A stretch of 46,706 nt of DNA from assembly GCA_944381085.1 (NCBI GenBank), contig CALWJX010000018.1, positions 1 through 46,706 of the forward strand, given 5' to 3'. The stretch comes from an uncultured Clostridia bacterium. GTDB taxonomy: Bacteria; Bacillota; Clostridia; Oscillospirales; CAG-272. How positions within the stretch are numbered: the first letter of the stretch is position 1; the number at the start of each line of letters is the position of its first letter. This document shows positions 15,261-24,078 of the stretch, one piece after another. The notes under the pieces are model-generated. The model searched no databases and was not told the origin of the DNA. It worked only from the letters and a program-made list of their open reading frames with translations. Position numbers and translations under genes: made by a program.

Positions 15261-15773
15261 ATGCCCGGCAACATACCTTTTAAATCCTCTCTCCCCTCAC
15301 TTATATCGGTCTTGCGCGGCAAGCCTCAGGCATACGCCTACATTGAAGGCGACCCCTCAATCCATCCGGATCTGTCCGGCACGGTACGGTTTTATCAGAC
15401 AAAATCCGGCGTTATTCTCTATGCCGAAGTTATGGGTCTCCCTGCTCCGGACAATGCCTGCGCCGACCCGATATTCGGATTCCACATTCACGAAGGCACC
15501 TCCTGTGAAGGAAGCGAGGACGACCCTTTCTCGGCTTCCATGTCTCACTATAATCCGGACAACTGCGAACATCCTTATCATGCCGGAGACCTGCCCCCAC
15601 TGTTCGGAAATAACGGTTTTGCGCTGAGTCTGTTTCTGACAAACCGCTTTACCGTCAATGAAATAACAGGAAAAACAATAATCATTCACTCACATCCCGA
15701 TGACTTCACCACTCAGCCCTCCGGAAACTCAGGAACTAAAATCGCTTGTGGGGTTGTTAAAAAGTTTTTTTAA
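15261..15773 (+). CDS. Cu/Zn superoxide dismutase family protein, cytoplasmic
   Basis: 170 aa from the ATG at 15261. An in-frame ATG at 15120 would add 47 mostly hydrophobic/basic residues, but it has no ribosome site and lies within 20 bases of a terminator. Metal ligands are all present in order: FHIHEG (copper His pair), SHYNP (bridging His), HPYHAGDLPP (zinc His/Asp) and IIIHSHPDD (last copper His), then GTKIACGVV. No signal peptide is seen with this start, unlike most bacterial SodC. It should dismutate superoxide if metallated. It stands alone between terminator and decayed genes. Cysteines of the usual disulfide are plausible (SCEGS and IACGV). Confidence 0.8.
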   Translation: MPGNIPFKSSLPSLISVLRGKPQAYAYIEGDPSIHPDLSGTVRFYQTKSGVILYAEVMGLPAPDNACADPIFGFHIHEGTSCEGSEDDPFSASMSHYNPDNCEHPYHAGDLPPLFGNNGFALSLFLTNRFTVNEITGKTIIIHSHPDDFTTQPSGNSGTKIACGVVKKFF

Positions 15774-15910
15774 AATGTGATTACCAAACATAAAATGAGA
15801 CCGACATTTATCCGCTTTTTCTTTTTATCAATTTCAGGGAAGACTATCACTTATCATGACAACATTGAACCATATGCGAAACCTGACGAAAAATATCAGC
15901 CTACAATGTC

Positions 15911-16346
15911 TTAATCTCTTCTGAATATGTCTCTCGTATATACCTTGTTCGCTACATCATCAAGGCAAGTATAATGCTGCCACAAAACATTACAGCGGGT
16001 ATTATGAGAGTGACCAATAATTGTTTTTACGCCACAGGACTTTGCGACCCTTGCATCCATGGTCATACTCGCACTGTTTTGATGTATGTGAACAATTTCA
16101 TATTTATTTTCTGATATTATCTTTTTTAGCGCACGCATATAGGAAAACGGATTTCGGCTTCTTGAAGGACACCTGTGGATTACCCCCCCGATTGATAATT
16201 TCATCATCATAGCGTTGCTTACTCTGGGAGCAAGAAATAAAATCAAATTGCACTTGGTTTGTATCAATATGACGATAATAATTCATCACAACCGCTTCTA
16301 CGCCTGCATATCCTAAAGAGCCTACTACTTGCAATACTCGAATCAT
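15911..16346 (-). pseudogene. Glycosyltransferase (GT4-like) relic with homopolymer frameshift and truncated C-terminus
   Basis: From an ATG at 16346, the frame reads [20 protein letters not shown] and on to DDEIINRGG, the usual N-terminus of capsule/EPS family-1-type glycosyltransferases. At a run of seven G (plus C at 16183-16189) the homologous sequence shifts to another frame: [20 protein letters not shown], then [20 protein letters not shown] and TIIGHSHNT. Six G would restore it. Even then the protein would end at about 145 residues instead of about 360, so the donor-binding domain is gone. It overlaps the preceding ATP-grasp stop by four bases, so the two were once an operon. Confidence 0.75.
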
Positions 16347-16627
16347 AAATTTACCCCATTCACACATACACTTTGGTCAAAGCGGCTGTAAACTGCACCG
16401 TCTCTTGCCGCCTTGTCTTGATATACCAACTTCTCGCCACTCAGCATTTTCAATACGGCTTTGGCGCTATCCGCACCTGCCTTAATACTTAACGGCGCAC
16501 CGCCGCCAAAACGAGGATTGATTTCTATGTAGTAATTATCTCCGGTCTTTTCATCCTGGATAAGCTGAACAGTAATCTGACCACAAGGCTTATAGTCTGC
16601 AACCAATTTCAGCATTTCGGCAATCAT
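16343..16627 (-). pseudogene. ATP-grasp enzyme fragment (C-terminal piece)
   Basis: 94 codons that match only the end of ATP-grasp ligases: VQLIQDEKTGDNYYIEINPRFGGG contains the Mg/ATP-binding EINPR motif, followed by SIKAGADSAKAVLKMLSGE. The N-terminal lid and ATP-binding halves are missing, and homology stops abruptly at about 16630. It resembles carbamoyl-phosphate-synthase-like proteins of polysaccharide clusters. With the adjacent glycosyltransferase piece it marks a deleted capsule or exopolysaccharide locus. Confidence 0.7.
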
Positions 16628-16742
16628 GGTACTTCATTACAGTTTTTTATATTTTCGGGTGCTTTTTCAAATGACAAAGCCTTAAAGAGCCGAAAAACTT
16701 TCAGACGAAAACCCTTTGCCGTGAACATTGAACCTTTTCAAA

Positions 16743-16790
16743 GCGCAAAAAAAGCGGCGCAGAACAAATGTTGTCTGCCACCGCTTTGCG
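16743..16790 (-). terminator. Terminator of the amino-acid ABC importer operon
   Basis: Minus strand AAAGCGG (plus 16781-16787) pairs with CCGCTTT (16751-16757), with an inner GCAGA/TCTGC (16774-16778 with 16759-16763), followed by T-run. It lies about 120 bases after the ATPase stop. Confidence 0.8.
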
Positions 16791-16911
16791 GAACATATAA
16801 ACTTGTTGTACTTTTTCAAAAACACCTCTTCAAACGAAAGTGCCTTGATTCTGTATGGAGCTTTTTATTATCGGAAATTTCAGGATTCAAATATACCTGA
16901 AAACCTCATTA

Positions 16912-17736
16912 TCACTTTGAAAACTGATTTGCTTTGCCGAGGAAGTTTTTCAGAAGTTCACTTTTAGGATTATTAAACAATTCCTCCGATGTTCCCGACT
17001 CCTCAATCACTCCGTTTGCCATGAATATAATTCTGTCGGCGACGTTTCTGGCGAACTCCATCTCATGAGTAACAACTATCATGGTGGTATCACCCGATTT
17101 AAGAGAACGGATCACATTAAGCACTTCTCCGGTAAGCTCAGGGTCAAGGGCGCTGGTAGGTTCGTCAAAGCACAGGATATCGGGAGTAAGTGACAGTGCG
17201 CGAGCTATAGCCGCGCGCTGCTGCTGCCCTCCGGAAAGCTGACACGGGTAAAAGTCGGCTTTGCTCGAAAGTCCGACTCTTTCAAGCAACGCGCGCGCGT
17301 TTTGCTCGGTATCGTTCATTATCTTTGTCCGCTTCTCACGGAAAACAAGCTTGTTGATTTTTTTCTCTTTCAGCTCAGCCTTCAGCTCGGAACGCTGCAG
17401 AAGTCTGGCGGCAAGCACAAGATTCTGAAGTACGGTATATTGAGGAAAAAGATTGAACGACTGAAAAACAAGACCGAAATGCAAACGGCGCTGGCGTATT
17501 TCACTTTCGCTCAGCCTTTTTTCATTTGAATCAAAATACGGCTGACCGTTTACGGTAATCGAGCCTCCGTCCGGCACCTCAAGGTAATTCATACATCTCA
17601 ACAGAGTTGTCTTTCCGCTTCCGGAAGATCCGATTATCGCGAGCACCTCTCCTTTTTCAAGTGTAAAGCTGATACCCTTCAGTACCTCTGTACTTCCAAA
17701 GCTTTTTGTTATATTTTTCACTTCAAGAATCGACAT
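16912..17736 (-). CDS. Polar amino acid ABC transporter ATP-binding protein
   Basis: 274 aa from the ATG at 17736, with AAAGGA upstream; an ATG six bases earlier overlaps that site. GlnQ/HisP-type ATPase: Walker A GSSGSGKTT, Q-loop FGLVFQSFNLFPQYTV, signature LSGGQQQR, Walker B ILCFDEPTSALDPE, H-loop VVTHEMEFA. A charged insertion of about 25 residues (LKAELKEKKINKLVFREKRT) lies between Q-loop and signature, longer than in typical GlnQ. It powers import together with the permease and binding protein upstream. Confidence 0.94.
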   Translation of the reverse strand: MSILEVKNITKSFGSTEVLKGISFTLEKGEVLAIIGSSGSGKTTLLRCMNYLEVPDGGSITVNGQPYFDSNEKRLSESEIRQRRLHFGLVFQSFNLFPQYTVLQNLVLAARLLQRSELKAELKEKKINKLVFREKRTKIMNDTEQNARALLERVGLSSKADFYPCQLSGGQQQRAAIARALSLTPDILCFDEPTSALDPELTGEVLNVIRSLKSGDTTMIVVTHEMEFARNVADRIIFMANGVIEESGTSEELFNNPKSELLKNFLGKANQFSK

Positions 17737-17818
17737 GATCATCCTTTCGTTTCCGGCAGACAAGCCGGTTGCGGAAATCCAAATTTACTTGCCATGGAAT
17801 AACTTCCGGAAACATCTG

Positions 17819-18460
17819 TCATATTTTATAATAACTTTGCTTTTTCTCCAGATACCCGAAAAGCAGGGTAAGCACTCCGACAAAAACAAGATAAAATACG
17901 GCGGTATAGAAAAGAGGCCAGATAATTGCCTTGTCTGCGAAAAACTCCGCCTTTTTGGTTATCTCAATAACCGAAATCACACGCGCGAGAGCGGTATCCT
18001 TGACGAGGGTAATAATTTCATTGCCCATCGGAGGAATTATGCGCTTTATGACCTGCTGCAAAGTAACATGTGTAAATATCTGACGGCGCGTCATGCCCAA
18101 AACAAGCCCCGCCTCGGTCTGTCCGTGAGGAACCGCTTCGATGCCGGCTCGGTAAATCTCCGAAAAGTAGCAGGCATAATTAATCACAAACGCGACAAGC
18201 GCCGACGGGAAGCGGTCAAGAAAGGTTATGCCGAAAAATCCCGGAACATAGAAAACTATGAATATCTGAAGCATCAGCGGAACTCCGCGGACTATCCAGA
18301 CTATTACCTTGAAAAAATACTTCACCGGAGAAAATTTCGACATAGTCCCGAAAGATACCAGAAGTCCGAGCGGAATGGCAAAGATCAAGGTCAGGATAAA
18401 CAGCTGACAGGTAACCGCGAACCCGGAGAGAAGTTCAAGTGTTACTTCGGTAAAGCTCAT
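17819..18460 (-). CDS. Amino acid ABC transporter permease (HisM/GlnP type)
   Basis: 213 aa with about five membrane helices. The family motif for ATPase contact is RAGIEAVPHGQTEAGLVLGM, followed by RIIPPMGNEIITLVKDTALA. The start ATG overlaps the TAA of the binding-protein gene (TAATG). A single permease gene suggests a homodimeric channel. Confidence 0.93.
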   Translation of the reverse strand: MSFTEVTLELLSGFAVTCQLFILTLIFAIPLGLLVSFGTMSKFSPVKYFFKVIVWIVRGVPLMLQIFIVFYVPGFFGITFLDRFPSALVAFVINYACYFSEIYRAGIEAVPHGQTEAGLVLGMTRRQIFTHVTLQQVIKRIIPPMGNEIITLVKDTALARVISVIEITKKAEFFADKAIIWPLFYTAVFYLVFVGVLTLLFGYLEKKQSYYKI

Positions 18461-19293
18461 TATGTATTGTCCTTAAGCGCGAGAATTTCTTCCGAAAGCG
18501 GAACGCCGTATTTTTCCGAAAGCTCTTCAAGCTTGCCTGATTTAACGATTTTTTCGAGCGCTTCGTTTACCTTAGCGGTAAATGAGCTTCCCTTGCGAAA
18601 GCCTATTCCGTAATCCTCAAGCGCGTCCTTAACCTCAATGGCTACAACGGTATCGGTAAAATCCCCTTTGCCGCATTTTTCGTTGGCAAGCAGAACATCC
18701 ACCACTATAAAATCTACTCTTCCGGCTTTAAGCTCGGTAAAAGCGTCGTTCTGAGCGTCCTTGACCACGAGATCCGAGGTAATGGTCTTCGCGTATTCCT
18801 CGCCCGCGGAGCCTCCTTCTACGGCGCATTTTTTATCCTTCAGCTGGTCTGCGGAAGTATAAAGCGGATTGCCTTCGGCGTCAAGCTTTGTCACAATGCA
18901 CTGGAAGTTATTGGCGTAAGGTATGGAAAAATCCACTTTTTCACTTCTTGCGACACCGTCATCCGACCCGTTTGAGGTGAATCCGTTCCAAAGGCAGTCC
19001 ACTTTGCCTGCCTCAAGTTCCATATACTTTTTTGACCATGTAATCACCTGAAATTCCACTTCTACTCCGAGTTCATCCGCAACAAGCTGTGCGAGCTCGG
19101 TGTCAAAACCGGTAAAATTTCCGTTTTCGTCATTATAGTTCATAGGCTCAAACAGAGTACATCCGACTATAAATTTACCGTCTTTCTGAATATTTTCCCA
19201 GTCATTTTCAGGATCGGGGGCGGAACAGGAAGAAAACGCCAGCACACCAAAACATGTAAGGGCTGCCAGCAATAACGATAAAAGCTTTTTCAT
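18460..19293 (-). CDS. Amino acid ABC transporter substrate-binding lipoprotein
   Basis: 277 aa from the ATG at 19293 (AAGGAG ten bases upstream); the open frame upstream to 19395 lies in the leader. Signal peptide with lipobox AFSS-C near residue 23. Family 3 binding-protein motifs: FIVGCTLFEPMNYNDENGNF, GFDTELAQLVADELG, then DCLWNGFT and GIGFRKGSSF. It binds a polar amino acid outside the membrane; the exact one is not readable. First gene of the importer operon. Confidence 0.93.
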   Translation of the reverse strand: MKKLLSLLLAALTCFGVLAFSSCSAPDPENDWENIQKDGKFIVGCTLFEPMNYNDENGNFTGFDTELAQLVADELGVEVEFQVITWSKKYMELEAGKVDCLWNGFTSNGSDDGVARSEKVDFSIPYANNFQCIVTKLDAEGNPLYTSADQLKDKKCAVEGGSAGEEYAKTITSDLVVKDAQNDAFTELKAGRVDFIVVDVLLANEKCGKGDFTDTVVAIEVKDALEDYGIGFRKGSSFTAKVNEALEKIVKSGKLEELSEKYGVPLSEEILALKDNT

Positions 19294-19400
19294 ATTATGA
19301 AAACTCCTTTCTTGCATACGACAAGAATAAAAATGTTTATTCCGGCTTTTGGGGATACCGAAGCTGTTGCGAATGTCCCTGAAAAGCGTGGACAACTGTT

Positions 19401-19429
19401 ATTATATCAGATAAATCGCGATATGTCAA
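19401..19429 (-). promoter_or_regulatory. Sigma-A promoter of the ABC importer operon
   Basis: Minus-strand TTGACA (19429-19424) and TATAAT (19406-19401) with 17-base spacing, about 110 bases before the binding-protein start. Confidence 0.9.
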
Positions 19430-19925
19430 GTGTTTAACAAATTAAAATGTTAAAATATTAAAATGTTAAAATGCGTTTACCTTAACAATATTCGCAAGTA
19501 TAAGGTTAAATTTAAATAATTACAGTTTTTATAACACAAATTTAACATTTTCACGGTGGCAGATATTACAAAAATTTTATATAATTAAATAAATATTTGG
19601 AAAATAATGTTGTAAAATATAGTGTAATTTTATATTCATAAATATTTACGCTGAAAAAACTGAATTATTGCTTTTATAACTTCCACCGTCTTTCGGGCGG
19701 GAGTCGCTTGATTTTTTTCATCGGAGAGATACAATCTTCCTCGGAAAACATTTAATGTCTTGGCTTTGCCCCATATTGAATGTAAAAAATTAGCTTATTC
19801 AAAGAATTTATACATGGTATAGAACCGGTGGCGAAAGAGGTATCCTAATAAATGAAAGCAATAAAACACGGATATTTTCCAAACGACACAAACGCGGCAC
19901 AATCTGCCGGGAAAGGTCTATTAAA
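19430..19925. other. AT-rich intergenic region with an 8-bp tandem repeat
   Basis: Bases 19442-19473 are four copies of TTAAAATG (one reads TTAAAATA), just upstream of the importer -35 box. The rest is AT-rich. Near 19683-19700 a small CCGTC/GGCGG hairpin is followed 12 bases later by seven T, but no gene precedes it. I see no convincing promoter for ppx. Confidence 0.6.
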
Positions 19926-20861
19926 ATGAAACAGGCAATCATTGACATAGGATCAAACTCCATGCGTCTTACGCTGTATGAAATAGACGAGCAATATTTC
20001 AAGATTCTTTTCAGAGAAAAGGTCATGGCGGGACTCGCGGGCTATGTTGAAAAAGGAGTACTTACAAAAGAAGGAATCGAATGCGCATACCGCGGGCTTT
20101 CGGAATTCAAAGAGACGCTTGATTCTTTAAACATCGAAAACACCGCCGTATTCGCGACCGCCTCACTGAGAAATATTGTAAATACGGACGAAGCCATAGC
20201 GTCGCTTGAATCATCTACAGGGTATAAAATTGAAGTAATCAGCGGAGAGGAAGAAGCAATGTACGGCTATTTCGGCGCTATGCACGAGCATAAAATAGCA
20301 GACGGAGCCATTGTGGATATAGGTGGAGCCAGCACGGAAATTGTCACACTCAAGGAAGGGCGACCGACAACCGCCACAAGCCACGGCATCGGTTCTCTGA
20401 GCCTTTATCGTGAATGTGTCAAAAATATTCTTCCCGGAAAAGGCTCATTTACACGACTGCAAAACAAAATAGAAGAACGACTGAATAAAAATACGCTTAC
20501 GGACTTTGGCAATGAATTAACCTTGCTGTGCGTGGGAGGTACGGCGCGCGCCGTAATGGCTATTGCCCGAAAAATATATTCTCTTCCGGATGATTGCAAT
20601 GAGATAACCGGACATCAATTTAAAAAAATATGTTCCCTGCTTTTCAAGGCTGACAGGAACGCGGCAAATATAATTCTTAAAACCGAGCCGGACAGAATAC
20701 ACACTCTTATTCCGGGACTGATGATTCTGTGTCGGATATTCGATATACTTGGCTGCGATAAAATAATTGTAAGCAGATACGGCGTAAGGGAGGGCTATCT
20801 GTGTCAAAAAATTCTCAAAAACGACAAGAACTATACGCTTATACACAAAACCGGGAATTAA
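19926..20861 (+). CDS. ppx: Exopolyphosphatase / Ppx-GppA family
   Basis: 311 aa, the short form (only the two actin-like domains). Motifs: IDIGSNSMRLTLYE (phosphate 1), VISGEEEAMYGYFG, IVDIGGASTEIV (phosphate 2) and CVGGTARAVMAIA. It releases phosphate from the ends of polyphosphate or hydrolyses pppGpp. AAAGG lies nine bases upstream of the ATG. Its last 61 bases overlap the start of ppk1, so the two are co-expressed. Confidence 0.92.
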   Translation: MKQAIIDIGSNSMRLTLYEIDEQYFKILFREKVMAGLAGYVEKGVLTKEGIECAYRGLSEFKETLDSLNIENTAVFATASLRNIVNTDEAIASLESSTGYKIEVISGEEEAMYGYFGAMHEHKIADGAIVDIGGASTEIVTLKEGRPTTATSHGIGSLSLYRECVKNILPGKGSFTRLQNKIEERLNKNTLTDFGNELTLLCVGGTARAVMAIARKIYSLPDDCNEITGHQFKKICSLLFKADRNAANIILKTEPDRIHTLIPGLMILCRIFDILGCDKIIVSRYGVREGYLCQKILKNDKNYTLIHKTGN

Positions 20862-22957
20862 GTTGGCTGAGATTCAATCAGCGGGTCTTGGAAGAGGCAA
20901 ACGAAAAGAACAATCCGCCGATTGAGCGTCTGAAATTCATTTCTATTTTCTCAAGCAACCTTGATGAATTTTTCATGGTCAGAGTCGGCAGTCTTTTCGA
21001 TATTTCCATGATATCTCCGGATGAAACCGACAACAAAACCGGAATGACGTCGTCCGAGCAGTTGGACAAAATATACAATGCCATACCCGGGCTTATGAAG
21101 CTTAAAACACAGATATATGAATCCGTCTCGGAAGAACTGAAAAAATACGGCGTCTGCGACATGTCTTTTTCCGAGCTTAACTCAAAAGAGCAAAAACTGA
21201 TCCATCAATATTTCAAGTCAAGCGTATTGCCGATTATTTCACCTATAATTATCGGCAACCGTCACCCCGTGCCCCATCTGGTAAACAAAGCGCTTTATGT
21301 AACCGCTCTTATACGCGACAACAAAGGAAAAAGCGCGATTGGACTTATTCCTATAACCGATGCGCTGCCCGCGTATGTCAAAATTCCGGATACCGAACTT
21401 CGGTACATGCGAATAGAAAATATTATTCTCCAATGGATACCAAAGCTTTTCGGCGCGTATTCCGTAGAGGAATCATGTATAATCAGTGTAACACGCAACG
21501 CCGATATCAGCTTTGACAGCGACAAATTTGAGGACGGAGAAGAAGACTTCAGAAGTCGTGTGACAAAACTTCTGAAAAAACGCGACAGGCTCTCAGTGGT
21601 ACGCCTTGAAATCGACAGAAATATTTCCGACGCTTTTCTTACGGGCATTACAAATATGGTGCATGTTGAAAAACGACAGATATACATTGATCCATGCCCG
21701 TTGAATATGAAATATGTATACCGCCTGCCCTCCGAACTTTCGGCCTCCAAAAAACAGGCGCTGCTTTATACTCCATACAAGCCAAGATGGCCGGAAGACA
21801 TAAATCCGTCGTACAGTATAATAGACCAGATACGTCAAAAAGACAAACTGCTGTTCTATCCGTTCGATTCGGTTGACCCTTTTATACGTCTTCTCAACGA
21901 AGCCGCCCAAAGACCTGATGTAATTTCTATAAAAATAACCATATACAGGCTGGCGTCATCTTCAAAAATCGCGCGCGCGTTGTGCAGAGCGGCGGAAAAC
22001 GGCAAAGAGGTCATCGTTCTGATGGAGCTGCGCGCAAGATTTGACGAAGCCAACAACATATCGTGGTCGAAACTCCTTGAAGAGGCGGGATGCCAGGTTA
22101 TATACGGAATTGAAGATTTTAAATGCCACAGTAAAATATGTCTCATTACAATGAGAAACAAAAACAGGCTCAGCTATATCACACAAATCGGAACCGGAAA
22201 CTACAACGAAAAAACGAACACTATGTACACCGACCTGAGTCTGATGACCTCGTCCGAAGAAATCGGAGAAGACGGCACGGCGTTTTTTCAGAATATGCTT
22301 ATCAATAATCTGAAAGGCGAATACAAGCGGTTGCTCGTGTCTCCCATGGGTATAAAAAAAGCGGTGTGCGAGCTGATAGACGAACAGATAAAAAAAGGCG
22401 CCGAGGGATATATATGCATTAAGGCAAACTCAATTACAGAGCGTGAGGTCATTGACAAGCTGAAAGAGGCGTCCTGCGCCGGAGTGGAAATTCAGCTTAT
22501 CATACGTGGTATCTGCTGTATATTGCCGGGCGTTCCTACCTATACCGACCGTATTTTCGTAACAAGCATAGTCGGGAGGTATCTTGAACATGCCAGAATA
22601 TATTGCTTCGGAAAGGGAAACGACGCAAAGCTTTATATATCCTCGGCAGACCTGATGACCAGAAATCTCAACCGAAGGGTCGAAATCGCGTGTCCGGTAT
22701 ATGACAATGAAATAAGAGAACAGCTATTATGGATACTGTCCTGTCAGCTAAAGGACACTGCAAAAGCAAGCTTCATGATGTCGGACGGAATATATGTCAG
22801 AAAGGAAAGTCAGGCGCCCGTTCCCTTTTCAAGTCAACAGCAGTTTATGGAATCGTCCCTGCACAAATCAACGCAGTACACCCCACCAAAAGAAAATTTC
22901 CTCAAAAGGACGCTGTCATCTCTGGGAAATATATTCAAATCGGATAAATCGCAATAA
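20801..22957 (+). CDS. ppk1: Polyphosphate kinase 1
   Basis: 718 aa, full family length. It starts with GTG at 20801, seven bases after GGAGG, inside ppx. N-domain LSWLRFNQRVLEEA; SNLDEFFMVRVG; the two catalytic histidines are His443 in KCHSKICLIT (phosphorylated) and His597 in YLEHARIYCFG; also TGNYNEKT and SADLMTRNLNRRVE. It makes polyphosphate reversibly from ATP. Paired with ppx it sets the cell's polyphosphate level. Confidence 0.96.
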   Translation: MSKNSQKRQELYAYTQNRELSWLRFNQRVLEEANEKNNPPIERLKFISIFSSNLDEFFMVRVGSLFDISMISPDETDNKTGMTSSEQLDKIYNAIPGLMKLKTQIYESVSEELKKYGVCDMSFSELNSKEQKLIHQYFKSSVLPIISPIIIGNRHPVPHLVNKALYVTALIRDNKGKSAIGLIPITDALPAYVKIPDTELRYMRIENIILQWIPKLFGAYSVEESCIISVTRNADISFDSDKFEDGEEDFRSRVTKLLKKRDRLSVVRLEIDRNISDAFLTGITNMVHVEKRQIYIDPCPLNMKYVYRLPSELSASKKQALLYTPYKPRWPEDINPSYSIIDQIRQKDKLLFYPFDSVDPFIRLLNEAAQRPDVISIKITIYRLASSSKIARALCRAAENGKEVIVLMELRARFDEANNISWSKLLEEAGCQVIYGIEDFKCHSKICLITMRNKNRLSYITQIGTGNYNEKTNTMYTDLSLMTSSEEIGEDGTAFFQNMLINNLKGEYKRLLVSPMGIKKAVCELIDEQIKKGAEGYICIKANSITEREVIDKLKEASCAGVEIQLIIRGICCILPGVPTYTDRIFVTSIVGRYLEHARIYCFGKGNDAKLYISSADLMTRNLNRRVEIACPVYDNEIREQLLWILSCQLKDTAKASFMMSDGIYVRKESQAPVPFSSQQQFMESSLHKSTQYTPPKENFLKRTLSSLGNIFKSDKSQ

Positions 22958-23092
22958 AAGATATGAAATTACTCATAATAAATACAGATATTTTATTTTA
23001 CAATATACATCGGTTTTAAATTTTTTTCAATATCTATCCGCTGCTGAAGATATTGTAAAAATAAATAAAGCTCAATGAAAGGAGAGCATTGT

Positions 23093-23323
23093 ATGTTCTA
23101 CAAAAGCGTTGTGGTAGACTATTCGCCCAAAGCAAAAAAAATGGCTGCCGCCATAGAGGAAAAAGCCAACGAAATGGAAAAGGCGGGCTATGAACTTGTC
23201 ACTATGGCTATAACAGGTTCATCAAAAGCAATTCTTGTATTCAAGACAGACTCGATAATCGAACCGGAGCCTGAAAAGATTTCCGGCGAAGAGACCGAGG
23301 ACGAAGAAGACGAAGAAGATTAA
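23093..23323 (+). CDS. Small DUF4177-like protein with acidic tail
   Basis: 76 aa from the ATG at 23093 (GGAG eight bases upstream). The first 55 residues (MFYKSVVVDYSPKAKKMAAA, then EMEKAGYELVTMAI and AILVFKTD) have the beta-alpha-beta-beta pattern of DUF4177, small proteins of unknown function. The C-terminus is nearly all Glu and Asp. It lies 135 bases after ppk1 and before a strong terminator, so it probably ends the polyphosphate transcript. Function unknown. Confidence 0.7.
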   Translation: MFYKSVVVDYSPKAKKMAAAIEEKANEMEKAGYELVTMAITGSSKAILVFKTDSIIEPEPEKISGEETEDEEDEED

Positions 23324-23341
23324 AATTTAAGTTTTCCGGAT

Positions 23342-23380
23342 AATCTCCCGTGACTGTATTAAAAGTCACGGGAGATTTTT
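23342..23380 (+). terminator. Strong terminator after the ppk1 transcript
   Basis: AATCTCCCGTGACT (23342-23355) pairs perfectly with AGTCACGGGAGATT (23364-23377), then T-run. In the following spacer to 23604 there is a hairpin ACGCGC/GCGCGT (23431-23436 with 23449-23454) and a 12-base near repeat TCGGTCAACAGC/TCGGACAACAGC. No gene is seen there. Confidence 0.92.
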
Positions 23381-23604
23381 ATCTGCCTCCCAAAATAAAA
23401 TCCGTTTTCGGTCAACAGCCTTTTGTAAAAACGCGCCTTCGGACAACAGCGCGTCGGTCATAATAAGCACTAACTAATCCCTATCTATATTTTATTTCGT
23501 TTGTCTGTAATTTTCTTTTCCCGATCAATCACTTAAACTTATTTTTCGGCATATTTTATTATAAAAGATTTTTAATAAATCCAAAAGCGAAAGGAAAAAA
23601 GCGA

Positions 23605-24045
23605 ATGAACAATGAATTAACCTCCCCGGAACTTACCGGAACGGGATATATAATCGTAAACGTAACAACCGCAAATCAGGCAATCCCCATTGAGGGCGCT
23701 TCGGTATATGTATACGAGTATTTTCCTCAGCAAAGCGAAGGAGATCCCGGAGAACTTATCACTGTGGAAACAACCAATTCATCCGGAGCGACAAAAAGAA
23801 TCGCTCTTCCCGCCCCCGACCGCTCGATCTCTCTTTCTCCGGGCATAAAAAAAGCTTATCAGACTTACAACATTGACGTGCAAAAAGACGGTTATTATAA
23901 TCAATCATACATAAACGTACCGGTATTCGACTCTATTACCGCCATTCAGAATGTCGACCTTATTCCTTTGTCCACCAACGGAAGATCCGACGGTATACGC
24001 AACGACAATATAATATACTATGAAAACGAAAACCCTTCTCTTTAA
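23605..24045 (+). CDS. Small protein with carboxypeptidase-regulatory/Cna-B-like beta domain
   Basis: 146 aa, no signal peptide. Residues 10-115 show the pattern of carboxypeptidase-regulatory-like (transthyretin-fold) domains: GYIIVNVTTANQAIPIEGAS, VYVYEY, a conserved turn NSSGATKRIALPAP, then YNIDVQKDGYYNQSYINVPV. AAAGGAAAAAAG precedes the ATG. It is 33 bases upstream of the SpoIID/peptidoglycan-binding gene and probably co-transcribed, so a role in the spore or cell envelope is likely. I do not recognise a characterised protein. Confidence 0.7.
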   Translation: MNNELTSPELTGTGYIIVNVTTANQAIPIEGASVYVYEYFPQQSEGDPGELITVETTNSSGATKRIALPAPDRSISLSPGIKKAYQTYNIDVQKDGYYNQSYINVPVFDSITAIQNVDLIPLSTNGRSDGIRNDNIIYYENENPSL

Positions 24046-24078
24046 TGCCATATATAAATATAGTAAGTGAGGAAATAT

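Noticed and set aside
17735..18613. A 292-codon plus-strand frame opposite the ABC permease and ATPase start
   Set aside because: It is antisense to two clear ABC genes, has biased shadow composition and no domain or ribosome site.
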